DNA from: Collinsella sp.
GTDB lineage: Bacteria > Actinomycetota > Coriobacteriia > Coriobacteriales > Coriobacteriaceae
DNA: 64,000 nt
Direction of reading: 5' to 3'
NCBI GenBank assembly: GCA_019414205.1
Contig: DXML01000019.1
Coordinates: 1-64,000 of the forward strand
The notes under the pieces are model-generated. The model was not told the DNA's origin, made no database searches, and saw only the letters and a list, made by a program, of their open reading frames with translations. Position 1 is the first letter of the stretch; each line of letters starts with the position of its first letter. Of the stretch, positions 42,422-50,910 are shown piece after piece. The position numbers were made by a program, and so were the translations under genes.

Positions 42422-42545
42422 AAAACATCGACGCTCCCAATGACTACCGTGTGTCTATTAATTTTTCGAGCTTGTGCTGCGCTGCTGGTCGCTGGCGTAT
42501 ATCCTGTTAAGTCGTCAGCATACGATTCAACAGGGAAGGCAGATT

Positions 42546-43472
42546 ATGCATTCTCCCCATCAACGCGACGCGCATCCACAGCCGGTATGCAGCCGTCGCA
42601 TCTTTTTGGGTAGCGCTTTCGCTGCGAGCGCTTCTGTCGTCGCCGGCGCACTTGCCGGCTGCCAGCGTCCCTCCACGCTGGAAGTAGTTCAGCCCACGAC
42701 GGGCGGCGGTCGCGATGACCTGTCCGATTCCGTTATCGGCAAGGATAAGATCCGCATCGGTATGGAGGAGGCCTACGCCCCGTACAACTGGCAGGTTTCC
42801 GAGGCCAGCGAGTTCACGATCCCCATCGACAACGTGCAGGGCGCCTATGCCGATGGCTACGACGTGCAGATCGCCAAGATCGTCTGCAAGGCTCTCGGCG
42901 GCGAGCCCGTTGCCGTCAAGCAGAGCTTCTCGGGCCTTATCGACTCGCTCAACAACGGCCAGATTGACCTCATCATCGCCGGCATGAGCGCCACGCCCGA
43001 GCGCGAGGAGTCCGTCGGCTTTTCCGACCCGTACTTCATTGGCTACTTTGGCCTGTTCGTAAAAGAGGGCTCGCCCTACCAAAACGCCACCAAGCTCAGC
43101 GACTTCAGCGGTGCCACGGTGCTCGGCCAAAAGGACACCATGCTCGATACCGTCATCGACGAGATTCCGGGCGTTGTGCACAAGAACCCGGTCGATTCGG
43201 TCCCCACGGTGTTCTCGAATCTGCTGCAGGGCACGTGCGACGCCGTGACCTACAACACGGAGAACGAAAAGGGCTATATGGCCCAAAATCCCGGTATCGT
43301 CCCCATCCACTTTGCCGAGGGCGAGGGCTTTAAGCAGGAGGTCACGGCAAATGTCGGTTGCCGCAAGGGCTCGGACAAACTGCTTAAGCTCATCGACAAG
43401 ACACTCAAGGGCATTAGCCAAGAGGAGCGCGACCAAATGTGGGACGCGTGCCTCGACCGTCAGCCGGCATAG
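42546..43472 (+). CDS. Amino-acid ABC transporter substrate-binding lipoprotein (Tat-type signal)
   Basis: 308-residue family-3 solute-binding protein. A twin-arginine-like signal (CSRRIFLGSAFAASASVV) ends in a lipobox LAGC near residue 40, so the protein is probably a lipoprotein. Binding-protein signatures include IRIGMEEAYAPYNW, GYDVQIAKIVCKALG, LIDSLNNGQIDLIIAGMSAT and SVGFSDPYF. GGGAAGG precedes the ATG. The permease and ATPase genes follow directly. Substrate is inferred as a polar amino acid. Confidence 0.88.
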   Translation: MHSPHQRDAHPQPVCSRRIFLGSAFAASASVVAGALAGCQRPSTLEVVQPTTGGGRDDLSDSVIGKDKIRIGMEEAYAPYNWQVSEASEFTIPIDNVQGAYADGYDVQIAKIVCKALGGEPVAVKQSFSGLIDSLNNGQIDLIIAGMSATPEREESVGFSDPYFIGYFGLFVKEGSPYQNATKLSDFSGATVLGQKDTMLDTVIDEIPGVVHKNPVDSVPTVFSNLLQGTCDAVTYNTENEKGYMAQNPGIVPIHFAEGEGFKQEVTANVGCRKGSDKLLKLIDKTLKGISQEERDQMWDACLDRQPA

Positions 43473-43481
43473 GGAGGCAGC

Positions 43482-44630
43482 ATGAAAGGCATCAATCGTC
43501 TGGCCTCCTTTATCAAGGCCGACCACCGTTATGTGTACCTGGGCACGAGCGTTATCGCGGCGCTCGGCTTGGCATTTAGCCAGCGCAACCCCACGCCGCT
43601 GAGCTTTTTGGCGCCCACCGGCATCTTCCAGGATTGCCTTTGGGCGATTCTTTGGGCCTGGATCGTCGTGTCGGCGGCAGCGCTCGTCACCAAGGTTATG
43701 CACTGGAGCGACTATCGCGAAACGTCGCCGTTTGCATCTGAGCGTTGCCGTCGCGGCGCGCGCCTGGGCAGCTATGTCGTGGTTGCCATCGCGGCGATCT
43801 TCTTTATCGACCGCTGCGTCATGTCGTTTGTCGACCTGGTGCAGGTGAGCATTGTCTCGGACTCCAATCCCAGCGACTTTCTGTCGAGCTTGGTCTACAT
43901 GACCTACAAGAGCGGCGACTTCTTTATCCGCGGTATCGAGATCACCATCGCGCTTGCCACCTTCGGCACGGTCATCGCCTTCTTCTTGGCGCTGCTCTTT
44001 GTGTTTTTGCGCATTCAGACCTTCGATCGCGTGGACAACGACCTGGTGCGCTTCTTTAAGAGCGTCGGCCGCGGCTTTGCGACCGTCTACTCCACCATCG
44101 TGCGTGGCACGCCCATGATGGTCCAGGGCCTGCTCATCTATTACGCGGGCTTCACCGTTTTGCGCGGCATGGGCTTCGAGACCGCCCAGGCCAACCAGAT
44201 CTGGAGTACCTTCACCGCCGGCCTCGTCACCATCTCGCTCAACTCTACCGCCTACATGATGGAGGTCCTGCGCGGCGGCATCGACTCCATCGATCCCGGC
44301 CAGGCCGAGGCAGCGCGCTCGCTGGGCCTGTCGCAGTGGCAGGCTATGCGCAAGGTCGTGTTCCCTCAGGGTATTAAAAACGCGATCCCGGCGCTCACCA
44401 ACGAGCTCATCATCAACATTAAGGACTCGTCGGTGCTCTCGGTCATCGGCGTGTTCGACCTTATGTACGCTACTACCACGGTCGCCGGCGTGTACTACCG
44501 CCAGATGGAGGTCTACTGCGTGGCGCTCGTGGTCTACCTGATCCTGACACTCGTGGCGAGCCGCCTGCTCGAAGCCTTTGGCAAAAAGCTGGGCGCCGAG
44601 GCCCCTGCCACGCTGCCCAGCTCCAACTAG
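43482..44630 (+). CDS. Amino-acid ABC transporter permease
   Basis: 382-residue HisM/GlnP-type permease with a longer than usual N-terminal extension of about 140 residues holding three extra hydrophobic segments. The core begins at GIEITIALATFGTVIAFFLA; the EAA loop is GQAEAARSLGLSQWQAMRKV followed by FPQGIKNAIPALTNELI. It partners the binding protein (9 bases upstream) and the ATPase (22 bases downstream). GGGAGG precedes the ATG. Confidence 0.9.
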   Translation: MKGINRLASFIKADHRYVYLGTSVIAALGLAFSQRNPTPLSFLAPTGIFQDCLWAILWAWIVVSAAALVTKVMHWSDYRETSPFASERCRRGARLGSYVVVAIAAIFFIDRCVMSFVDLVQVSIVSDSNPSDFLSSLVYMTYKSGDFFIRGIEITIALATFGTVIAFFLALLFVFLRIQTFDRVDNDLVRFFKSVGRGFATVYSTIVRGTPMMVQGLLIYYAGFTVLRGMGFETAQANQIWSTFTAGLVTISLNSTAYMMEVLRGGIDSIDPGQAEAARSLGLSQWQAMRKVVFPQGIKNAIPALTNELIINIKDSSVLSVIGVFDLMYATTTVAGVYYRQMEVYCVALVVYLILTLVASRLLEAFGKKLGAEAPATLPSSN

Positions 44631-44652
44631 GCGCAAGACGAGGAGAATCATC

Positions 44653-45438
44653 ATGGCAGATACCGCCACTACCGGCACTGCGGCAGCCGTGCAAAACCAA
44701 GAGCCGCTTATCCGCGTCGAGGGCCTGCGCAAGAGCTTTGGCTCACTCGAGGTACTCAAGGGCATCGACCTGTCCGTCAATTCCGGTGAGGTTGTCACCA
44801 TCATCGGCGCCTCGGGCTCGGGCAAATCGACCTTCCTGCGCTGCCTCAACCTGCTCGAGACCCCGGACGCGGGCCACATCTGGTTCCACGGCCAGGACCT
44901 CACGGCCGAGCGCTGCAACATCAACAAATTGCGCGAGGACATCGGCATGGTGTTCCAGGGCTTTAACCTGTTCAACAACATGGATGTGCTCGACAACTGC
45001 ACGCTCGCGCCCGTCACGCTCAAAAAGATGAGCAAGGCCGAGGCCGAGAAGGTCGCGATGGAGCATCTGACGAGCGTGGGACTCGAAAAGTTCGCGCACG
45101 CCGCCGTTGGCCGCCTGTCCGGTGGTCAAAAACAGCGCGTGGCCATCGCTCGTGCCCTATGTATGAATCCGCAGATCATGCTGTTCGACGAGCCGACCTC
45201 CGCGCTCGACCCCGAGATCGTGGGCGAGGTGCTCGAGGTCATGCGCAAGCTCGCCGCTGACGGCATGACCATGGTCGTCGTCACGCACGAGATGGCCTTT
45301 GCCCGAACCGTGTCCGGCCGCGTGGTCTTTATGGACAAGGGCGTGGTGCTCGAGGATGCCGCGCCGGCCGAGCTCTTCGGCAACCCCAAACACCAGCGCA
45401 CTCGTGAGTTCCTCTCTCGCTATCTCGAGGACAAATAA
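44653..45438 (+). CDS. Amino-acid ABC transporter ATP-binding protein
   Basis: 261-residue GlnQ/HisP-type ATPase. Walker A GASGSGKST, signature LSGGQKQRVAIARAL, Walker B MLFDEPTSALDPE and H-loop VVVTHEM are intact. GAGGAG precedes the ATG at 44653. It completes an operon with the binding protein and permease; a terminator-like hairpin follows. Confidence 0.92.
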   Translation: MADTATTGTAAAVQNQEPLIRVEGLRKSFGSLEVLKGIDLSVNSGEVVTIIGASGSGKSTFLRCLNLLETPDAGHIWFHGQDLTAERCNINKLREDIGMVFQGFNLFNNMDVLDNCTLAPVTLKKMSKAEAEKVAMEHLTSVGLEKFAHAAVGRLSGGQKQRVAIARALCMNPQIMLFDEPTSALDPEIVGEVLEVMRKLAADGMTMVVVTHEMAFARTVSGRVVFMDKGVVLEDAAPAELFGNPKHQRTREFLSRYLEDK

Positions 45439-45462
45439 CCGACCGCAAACGCTTACGTTGCA

Positions 45463-45488
45463 GGGCCGCTCCCGTGGGGCGGCCTTTG
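45463..45488 (+). terminator. Hairpin after the amino-acid ABC operon
   Basis: GGGCCGC and GCGGCC pair around TCCCGTGGG, followed by TTT. It lies between the ATPase and dipeptidase genes. Confidence 0.6.
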
Positions 45489-45510
45489 TCGTCACAATCG
45501 AAAGGATGTC

Positions 45511-46926
45511 ATGGCCGAGGTTTGGCGCTTCTTTGCGCATGAGGACGATTTTGCCGATATAGACGAGGTCGGCGCGTGCGAGCGCTTGGGCCGCGTGCTG
45601 TCGTTTCCGACCATTTCGAGCATGGATGCCGAGGCGGTGGACTGGCAGCCCTTCGACGACCTGCGCGCGTATATGCAGCAGGCCTGGCCGCACGTATTTG
45701 CGGCGGGCGAGGTCGAGCTTGTCGGCCATTCGCTGTTGGTGACGCTTGGCGGTTCCGACTCCGCCCTCAAACCCGTCATGCTCATGGGCCACATGGACGT
45801 GGTCCCCGTGGTGCCGGGTACCGAGGCCGACTGGACGCACGCCCCCTTTAGCGGACAGGTGGACGACACCTACATTTGGGGTCGCGGCGCTATCGACATG
45901 AAGGATCAGGTCGCAGGCATTCTCGAGGCGGTTGAGTATGCGTTGGCGCACGGTTGGGAGCACAAGCGTTCGCTGTTGCTCGCCTTTGGCCAGGACGAGG
46001 AAACCACGCAGTACGGCGCTGGAGCTATCGGCCGCGTGCTCGAGGAGCGCGGTGTTGAGCTCGAGTTCCTGATTGACGAGGGTGACTACCGTATCGTTTC
46101 GGCTGCCGAGTACGGCGTGGGCGAGGGCTGGCTTATGCATGCCGACCTGGCCGAAAAGGGCTATGCCGATATCGTGCTCAAGACGAAGAGCGCGGGCGGG
46201 CATTCGTCTAACCCCTACGGCGGCACGTCGCTCGAGGTGCTCAGCCGTGCCATCGCCGCAATCTGCGATATCGAGTGGCCGACGCGCGTGACCGATCTGC
46301 TTGCCGCGCAGCTTGTCGAGCTGGGGCTCTACACGGCGGATGAGATTGCCGCCAACGGGGATGCCATCGTGCGCGAGTGCCTCGCCAGCAAAAAGCTCTA
46401 TCCGCTGGTGACGACCACCTGCGCCCCCACGCAGATCGAGGGAGGCAGCGCCGGCGCCAACGTAATGCCGCAGGATATGTGGGCCAACATTAACTTCCGC
46501 ATGCTCGAGGGCACGAGCGTGGCCGACGTTGTGGCGCGCTGCCGTGAGGCGGTTGCCGGGGCGGACCTTGCCGGTCGTGTCGAAGTGGAGCTGGGCCCCG
46601 GCAGCTCCGAGCCCTCGCCGTCCCCGCGCATCGGTGGTCCCGGCCTCGAGGCGGTTCGCTCCATCGCCGCCCGCTATTTCCGCGATCCAAAGGGGACGGA
46701 GGAAAACGGATCATCCGAGCCGTTGGCGATTGTCCCCTCGACCGTGATCGGCGCGACCGACGCTGCCAACTACCAGCACATTTGCTCCGAATGCATTCGT
46801 TTTTCGGCGTTTGTGGTCGACGATGACGAGTGCGACCGCGGCGTCCACGGCACCAACGAGCGCATCACCCGCCGCGCCTACCTCCAGGGTGTCCGCTTCC
46901 TCATCGCCCTGCTCCATACGCTCTAG
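45511..46926 (+). CDS. M20-family dipeptidase
   Basis: 471-residue zinc peptidase of the PepV/Sapep type. Metal ligands are in MGHMDVVPVV (His), GRGAIDMKDQ (bridging Asp) and GQDEETTQYGA (general-base Glu and ligand Glu). The dimer/lid domain sits in the middle (about 190-330) and a late His ligand in CDRGVHGTNER. AAAGGA precedes the ATG. Its place after the amino-acid transporter suggests use of imported peptides or amino acids. A REP-like hairpin starts within its stop codon. Confidence 0.87.
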   Translation: MAEVWRFFAHEDDFADIDEVGACERLGRVLSFPTISSMDAEAVDWQPFDDLRAYMQQAWPHVFAAGEVELVGHSLLVTLGGSDSALKPVMLMGHMDVVPVVPGTEADWTHAPFSGQVDDTYIWGRGAIDMKDQVAGILEAVEYALAHGWEHKRSLLLAFGQDEETTQYGAGAIGRVLEERGVELEFLIDEGDYRIVSAAEYGVGEGWLMHADLAEKGYADIVLKTKSAGGHSSNPYGGTSLEVLSRAIAAICDIEWPTRVTDLLAAQLVELGLYTADEIAANGDAIVRECLASKKLYPLVTTTCAPTQIEGGSAGANVMPQDMWANINFRMLEGTSVADVVARCREAVAGADLAGRVEVELGPGSSEPSPSPRIGGPGLEAVRSIAARYFRDPKGTEENGSSEPLAIVPSTVIGATDAANYQHICSECIRFSAFVVDDDECDRGVHGTNERITRRAYLQGVRFLIALLHTL

Positions 46927-46960
46927 AATCCGACAAAGGGACTCTCCCTTTGTCGGATTC
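46926..46960. repeat. REP-like hairpin starting in the dipeptidase stop
   Basis: GAATCCGACAAAGGGACTCT pairs with CCCTTTGTCGGATTC. Its first base is the last base of the TAG stop (46924-46926). The sequence change TGTGAC to ATCCGAC occurs in both arms, keeping the stem. Confidence 0.8.
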
Positions 46961-47155
46961 CGTGCGGGTTATATGCAGGTTTGCCTGCGCACGCTATCAT
47001 GTATGGGTTAGACCGCAACTATGTACTCCGTACGCGAAGGGATGCGCATGTATCTGAAGATCGACATGCTCTAGCTGGACTTACCCCCGCAATGGCGCCG
47101 TGCGCCCCATCAATTCTGCCGATTTTCACCTTCACGCATATAAAGGAGTCCCGTC

Positions 47156-48223
47156 ATGCGCGACAAGCTCGAAAAGATCATCAAGGCCTACGAGGAGCTC
47201 GAGAAAAAGCTTTCCGACCCGGCCGTCGCCTCCGATATCAAGGAGTTCACGCGTCTCAACAAGGAGTACGCGCACCAGTCCGACCTCATCGCTGCCTCGC
47301 GCGAGTACATCGGCGCGCTCGATGACATCGAGGCCGCCAAGGAAATGCTCCACGATACTACCGATGCCGATGAGAAGGAGATGCTCCAGATGGACATCTC
47401 CGAAAACGAGGCCAAGCTTCCCCAGCTCGAGGAAGACATTAAGTACATGCTCATCCCGAGCGACCCCAACGACGACAAGAACACCATCGTCGAGATTCGC
47501 TCCGCCGCTGGTGGCGACGAGGCGGCCATCTTTGCCGGCGATCTGTACAAGATGTATCAGCGCTTCTGCGAGTCGCGCGGCTGGAAGACCACCGTGCTCG
47601 ACTCCAGCCCCAGCGAGGCCGGCGGCTTTAAGTCCATCGAGTTCAAGGTCGAGGGCGACCGCGTCTACTCCGTCATGAAGTTCGAGTCCGGCGTGCACCG
47701 CGTCCAGCGCGTTCCCAAGACCGAGTCCCAGGGCCGTATCCAGACCTCCACGGCGACCGTCGCCGTACTTCCCGAGGCCGAGGAGATCGACGTCCAGATC
47801 AACCAGTCCGACCTGCGTATCGACACCTACTGCGCCTCCGGTCCTGGCGGTCAGTGCGTTAACACCACTTATTCCGCCGTGCGCATCACCCACCTGCCCA
47901 CCAACACCGTGGTGCAGTCGCAGGAACAGCGCTCCCAGATCCAGAACCGCGAAGTCTGCATGCAGATGCTGCGTGCCCGTCTGTACGAGATGGAGCTCGA
48001 GAAGCAGCAGGCAGAGCTCGGTGCCGAGCGCCAGAGCCAGATCGGCCACGGCAACCGTTCCGAGAAGATCCGTACCTACAACCAGCCCCAGGACCGCGTG
48101 ACCGATCACCGCATCGGCTTCAACTCCACCTACAACGGCGTCCTTCTGGGCGACCAGCTCGGCACCGTCATCGAGGCGCTCGCCGCCGCCGAGCGTGCCG
48201 AGAAGCTGGCACAGGCTGTTTAA
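47156..48223 (+). CDS. prfA: Peptide chain release factor 1
   Basis: 355-residue class I release factor for UAA and UAG. The catalytic GGQ is in ASGPGGQCVNTT, and the downstream VVQSQEQRSQIQNRE is diagnostic of RF1/RF2. Length matches RF1. AAGGAG precedes the ATG. prmC, which methylates the GGQ glutamine, lies downstream as in many bacteria, here after about 590 bases with a structured repeat. Confidence 0.96.
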   Translation: MRDKLEKIIKAYEELEKKLSDPAVASDIKEFTRLNKEYAHQSDLIAASREYIGALDDIEAAKEMLHDTTDADEKEMLQMDISENEAKLPQLEEDIKYMLIPSDPNDDKNTIVEIRSAAGGDEAAIFAGDLYKMYQRFCESRGWKTTVLDSSPSEAGGFKSIEFKVEGDRVYSVMKFESGVHRVQRVPKTESQGRIQTSTATVAVLPEAEEIDVQINQSDLRIDTYCASGPGGQCVNTTYSAVRITHLPTNTVVQSQEQRSQIQNREVCMQMLRARLYEMELEKQQAELGAERQSQIGHGNRSEKIRTYNQPQDRVTDHRIGFNSTYNGVLLGDQLGTVIEALAAAERAEKLAQAV

Positions 48224-48378
48224 GTTACGGCGTTTTACCAAACGCCGTAACTGCTCGACGCTGCGCGCCGCCCAGAGCGACAATTTGTCATTCAAAAGGC
48301 AAGGCATGACCAGAAGGTCTATGCCCTGCCTTTTTCATGCCAACTTGTTCGCTCTGGACGTCGCTCGCTGACATTGCC
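48224..48378 (+). repeat. Structured intergenic element, copy C (contains terminator)
   Basis: Starts the base after the prfA stop. Stem 1 GTTACGGCGTTT / AAACGCCGTAAC; outer stem CCAGAGCGACAA / TTGTTCGCTCTGG; central stem GGCAAGGCAT / ATGCCCTGCC (one G-U pair) followed by TTTTT; closing CGCTCGCTGACATTGCC. Confidence 0.82.
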
Positions 48379-48738
48379 AAAACATCGGCGTTTCCTTGGT
48401 TGTCAAATGATCCGTAGGGAGTCATTGGTGACATTGCCTTGATATTTTATTCAGTCGGCTGTGATGTCATTTGAGCTGCTTACCTGCTTAAGGTAATTGA
48501 CGGCATATATCTGCTATCGAAAATATTGCTCGAAAAATTGTCCAAGAAGTCGCGGGGCGATTTTTGATGGGTCGTGCGTCAAGCGATGTGGCAAGTTCTT
48601 GGTTAGATATTGGTCAGTTTTGGGGCAACCTTGCCAAAAGCTTGACGGATGCAGATTTAGACGTCGACGAATGAACACTCTAGGCAGGCTCCAAGCAAAA
48701 TTCTGGGCTGATTCTCGATAATCGCCTTCAATCGTCCC
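48379..48738 (+). other. Gene-free stretch upstream of prmC
   Basis: No credible ORF, repeat or RNA gene was recognised here. It is more AT-rich than its surroundings. The only supported content is the probable prmC promoter at its right end. Confidence 0.5.
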
Positions 48739-48765
48739 TTGCCAAGCGCTGGCCTCGCGTACAAT
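48739..48765 (+). promoter_or_regulatory. Probable prmC promoter
   Basis: TTGCCA (48739-48744) and TACAAT (48760-48765), spacer 15, 48 bases before the prmC start. Confidence 0.45.
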
Positions 48766-48813
48766 CTGCTCCGACATTCGCGCGCCGCCCGGCGCTTAAG
48801 AGGGGAGGACCCC

Positions 48814-50064
48814 ATGGCAAACGAGATCTGGACCATCAAGCGTTGTCTCGAGTGGACCAAGGAGTACCTGGCCGAGCGCGGCGAGGAGCACCCCCGTCTT
48901 TCTGCCGAGTGGCTGCTGTGCGCCGCCACGGGCCTGGCGCGCATTGACCTATATATGCGTATGGACGAGACGCTTAACGCGGACCAGCTCGAGACCATGC
49001 ATGCGGCCGTCGTTCGTCGCGCCAAAGGCGAGCCGCTACAGTACATCACCGGCAGCACGCAGTTTCGCATGATTGACGTCGCGTGCGCTCCCGGTGTGCT
49101 CATTCCGCGCCCCGAAACCGAGATGCTCGTCGAGGAAGTCCTCAATTATCTGGATGTCGAGGTGCTGAGCCCCGAGGCTGCTGCCCGTCAGCGTGTTGAG
49201 CTGCCTTGGAACGATGAGGTCGAGGAGGCACGCAAGGCCGAGGCCGCGCTGGCAGACGAACGGGCGACTGCCGAGCGTCGTGCCGCTAACCTGACGGCTG
49301 CCGATGAGGCGGCGCTAGGCGGCGACGTACTGGGCAGCCGTGCCTATGCCGAGGAACTGGCCGATCGCGAGGCCGAGGAAGCCGCCGCGCAAGCAGCAGA
49401 AGCCGAAGCCGCGGAAGCCGCCGAGCCCGAGCTCGACGAATACGGCATCGCCATCGAGGGTGCCGACCAGGAGACGGTTTCAGCTCAGGATGCCGCTGCG
49501 CCTGCCCCAGCCGAGCCCCGCACTGCCCGCGTTCTCGAGGTCGGCTGCGGCACGGGCTGTATCTCGCTCTCGATCGCCTGGGAGCGTCGCGGCCACGTCA
49601 CCTGCACTGCTACCGATATCGAGCCGCGCGCCATCGACCTTGCTACCAAAAACCGCGATGCGCTTGGCCTCACGTCCGACGAGGTCGCCTTCAGCCTCAC
49701 GAACCTGGTGAGCTCCATTCCCCGTGAAGAGTGGGGCACCTTTGACGTACTCGTCTCCAACCCGCCCTACATCCCCACCGATGTCATGCGCTCGCTGCCG
49801 CACGAGGTCAAGGACTTTGAGCCCGATCTGGCGCTCGAGGGTGGCGCCGACGGCCTCGATATCTTCCGCCGCCTGCTCAACGCGGCGCCCTACATGTTGC
49901 GCGCCGGCGGCCTCTTTGCCTGCGAGCTCTACGAGGGCGCGCTCGACGCTGCGGCCGAGCTCTGCCGCCAAGCGGGTCTGTCGGACGTGCGCATCGTCCA
50001 CGACCTCACCGATCGCCCCCGCATCGTCCGAGCCATCGTCACCGAGCCCAAACAGCGCCAGTAA
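48814..50064 (+). CDS. prmC: Release factor glutamine methyltransferase with a large acidic insert
   Basis: 416-residue PrmC/HemK, which methylates the Gln of the release-factor GGQ loop. The N-terminal helical domain (1-85), IPRPETEMLVEEVL (98), the SAM loop EVGCGTGCISLS (about 242) and catalytic NPPYIPTD (about 315) are present. Between residues about 112 and 235 there is an insert of over 100 residues made mostly of Ala, Glu and Asp (AEEAAAQAAEAEAAEAAEPE), where other PrmC proteins have about 25. The insert is probably disordered. GGGAGGA precedes the ATG at 48814. TsaC follows after a toxin-antitoxin pair. Confidence 0.92.
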   Translation: MANEIWTIKRCLEWTKEYLAERGEEHPRLSAEWLLCAATGLARIDLYMRMDETLNADQLETMHAAVVRRAKGEPLQYITGSTQFRMIDVACAPGVLIPRPETEMLVEEVLNYLDVEVLSPEAAARQRVELPWNDEVEEARKAEAALADERATAERRAANLTAADEAALGGDVLGSRAYAEELADREAEEAAAQAAEAEAAEAAEPELDEYGIAIEGADQETVSAQDAAAPAPAEPRTARVLEVGCGTGCISLSIAWERRGHVTCTATDIEPRAIDLATKNRDALGLTSDEVAFSLTNLVSSIPREEWGTFDVLVSNPPYIPTDVMRSLPHEVKDFEPDLALEGGADGLDIFRRLLNAAPYMLRAGGLFACELYEGALDAAAELCRQAGLSDVRIVHDLTDRPRIVRAIVTEPKQRQ

Positions 50065-50086
50065 TATTTATTAACTGGTTAGCAAA

Positions 50087-50108
50087 AATTATAAATTAAT
50101 TTATAATT
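50087..50108. promoter_or_regulatory. 22-bp perfect palindrome over the hicAB -10 box
   Basis: Half-site AATTATAAATT is followed by its exact complement. The right half contains TATAAT (50102-50107); TTAGCA at 50079-50084 gives a 17-base spacer. It lies 24 bases before hicA and is a likely HicB operator. Confidence 0.6.
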
Positions 50109-50132
50109 AGGACGGCTGAAAGAGGTCGGCCC

Positions 50133-50318
50133 ATGCAACCTCCTACCTTTCGGGAAATCATTGCCCTACTCAAGCACGATGGATTCGTGAAGGTCGCGCA
50201 AGTCGGTAGTCATGCTAAGTATGTTTCTGGTGACCGTGTTGTCACCGTGAACGGCTCTGGTGGTGATCGACCAAAGAAGGGCACGTGGGCAAGTATTCGT
50301 CGCCAAGCTGGATGGTAG
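50133..50318 (+). CDS. hicA: HicA-type mRNA interferase toxin
   Basis: 61-residue double-stranded-RNA-binding-fold toxin. The catalytic His is in VGSHAKYVSG and the C-terminal GTWASIRRQAGW is typical of HicA (KGTLxxIxKQAG). It precedes the antitoxin by 11 bases, the usual hicA-hicB order. The local sequence before it is AT-rich, unlike its neighbours, which supports insertion. Confidence 0.87.
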   Translation: MQPPTFREIIALLKHDGFVKVAQVGSHAKYVSGDRVVTVNGSGGDRPKKGTWASIRRQAGW

Positions 50319-50329
50319 TTGGAGGCAAA

Positions 50330-50776
50330 ATGAGGCAGCGATTTACCTATGACTGCGTTCTCATAAAAGAAGACGACGGTTACTGCGCCAGCTTCCCGCA
50401 GATTCCCGGCGCCTTTGCCGATGGCGATACGCGCGAAGAAGCGATTGCCCATGCCACCGAGGCGCTGATGGCGTTTTTGGCCGACGACCTCAACAACGGT
50501 TTGACTCCGGCAGGGTACGAACGCTCGGCCGAGGTCGTGGCCCTTTCAGTCGAAATCGACCACGAGGACGCTCGGGAAGCGGCGTGCCGAACATTTAAAG
50601 ACGCAGCGCTGGACCTCAAAGTCTCCGCTCCGCGGATTACCGCGCTGGTCAAAGCCGGAAAACTCGTTGTTGAACTCGTCGATGGCCGTCGGATGATAAC
50701 GATAGACAGCATCGAGCGCTACGCAGCCCAAAAACGCCACGCCGGCAGGCCAAAGAAGTTCGTCGCAGTCCAATAA
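50330..50776 (+). CDS. hicB: HicB-type antitoxin with C-terminal DNA-binding segment
   Basis: 148-residue antitoxin. The N-terminal partial RNase H fold shows YDCVLIKEDDGYCASFPQIPG-like HicB sequence and the EEAIAHATEAL helix. The C-terminal part (PRITALVKAGKLVVELVDGR to RPKK) looks like a helix-turn-helix/excisionase-type DNA-binding region that could recognise the upstream palindrome. TTGGAGG precedes the ATG. Confidence 0.85.
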   Translation: MRQRFTYDCVLIKEDDGYCASFPQIPGAFADGDTREEAIAHATEALMAFLADDLNNGLTPAGYERSAEVVALSVEIDHEDAREAACRTFKDAALDLKVSAPRITALVKAGKLVVELVDGRRMITIDSIERYAAQKRHAGRPKKFVAVQ

Positions 50777-50910
50777 CCCCCTCACTTTCACCGACTACTA
50801 GAGCCGCTCACCAAACCAACATGCGCTCTGGTCAAATAGGTTGAACGTTTCGTGCGAGAATGCCCCACAGTAAACAAACTTGCACCAGAGCGTAAGGGGC
50901 TGGCATACAC

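Noticed and set aside
42328..42510. Short ORF beginning MSFKRQGMTRRSMPCLF, also seen near 63830
   Set aside because: It lies within the structured intergenic element and recurs only because the element is repeated; its paired changes fit stem conservation, not coding.
47021..47074. A 17-codon ORF upstream of prfA that could be a leader peptide
   Set aside because: No convincing ribosome site, no codon run typical of attenuation and no alternative stems were seen.
48497..48721. A 74-codon ORF between prfA and prmC
   Set aside because: No ribosome site or recognisable domain, and its codon use does not resemble that of neighbouring genes.
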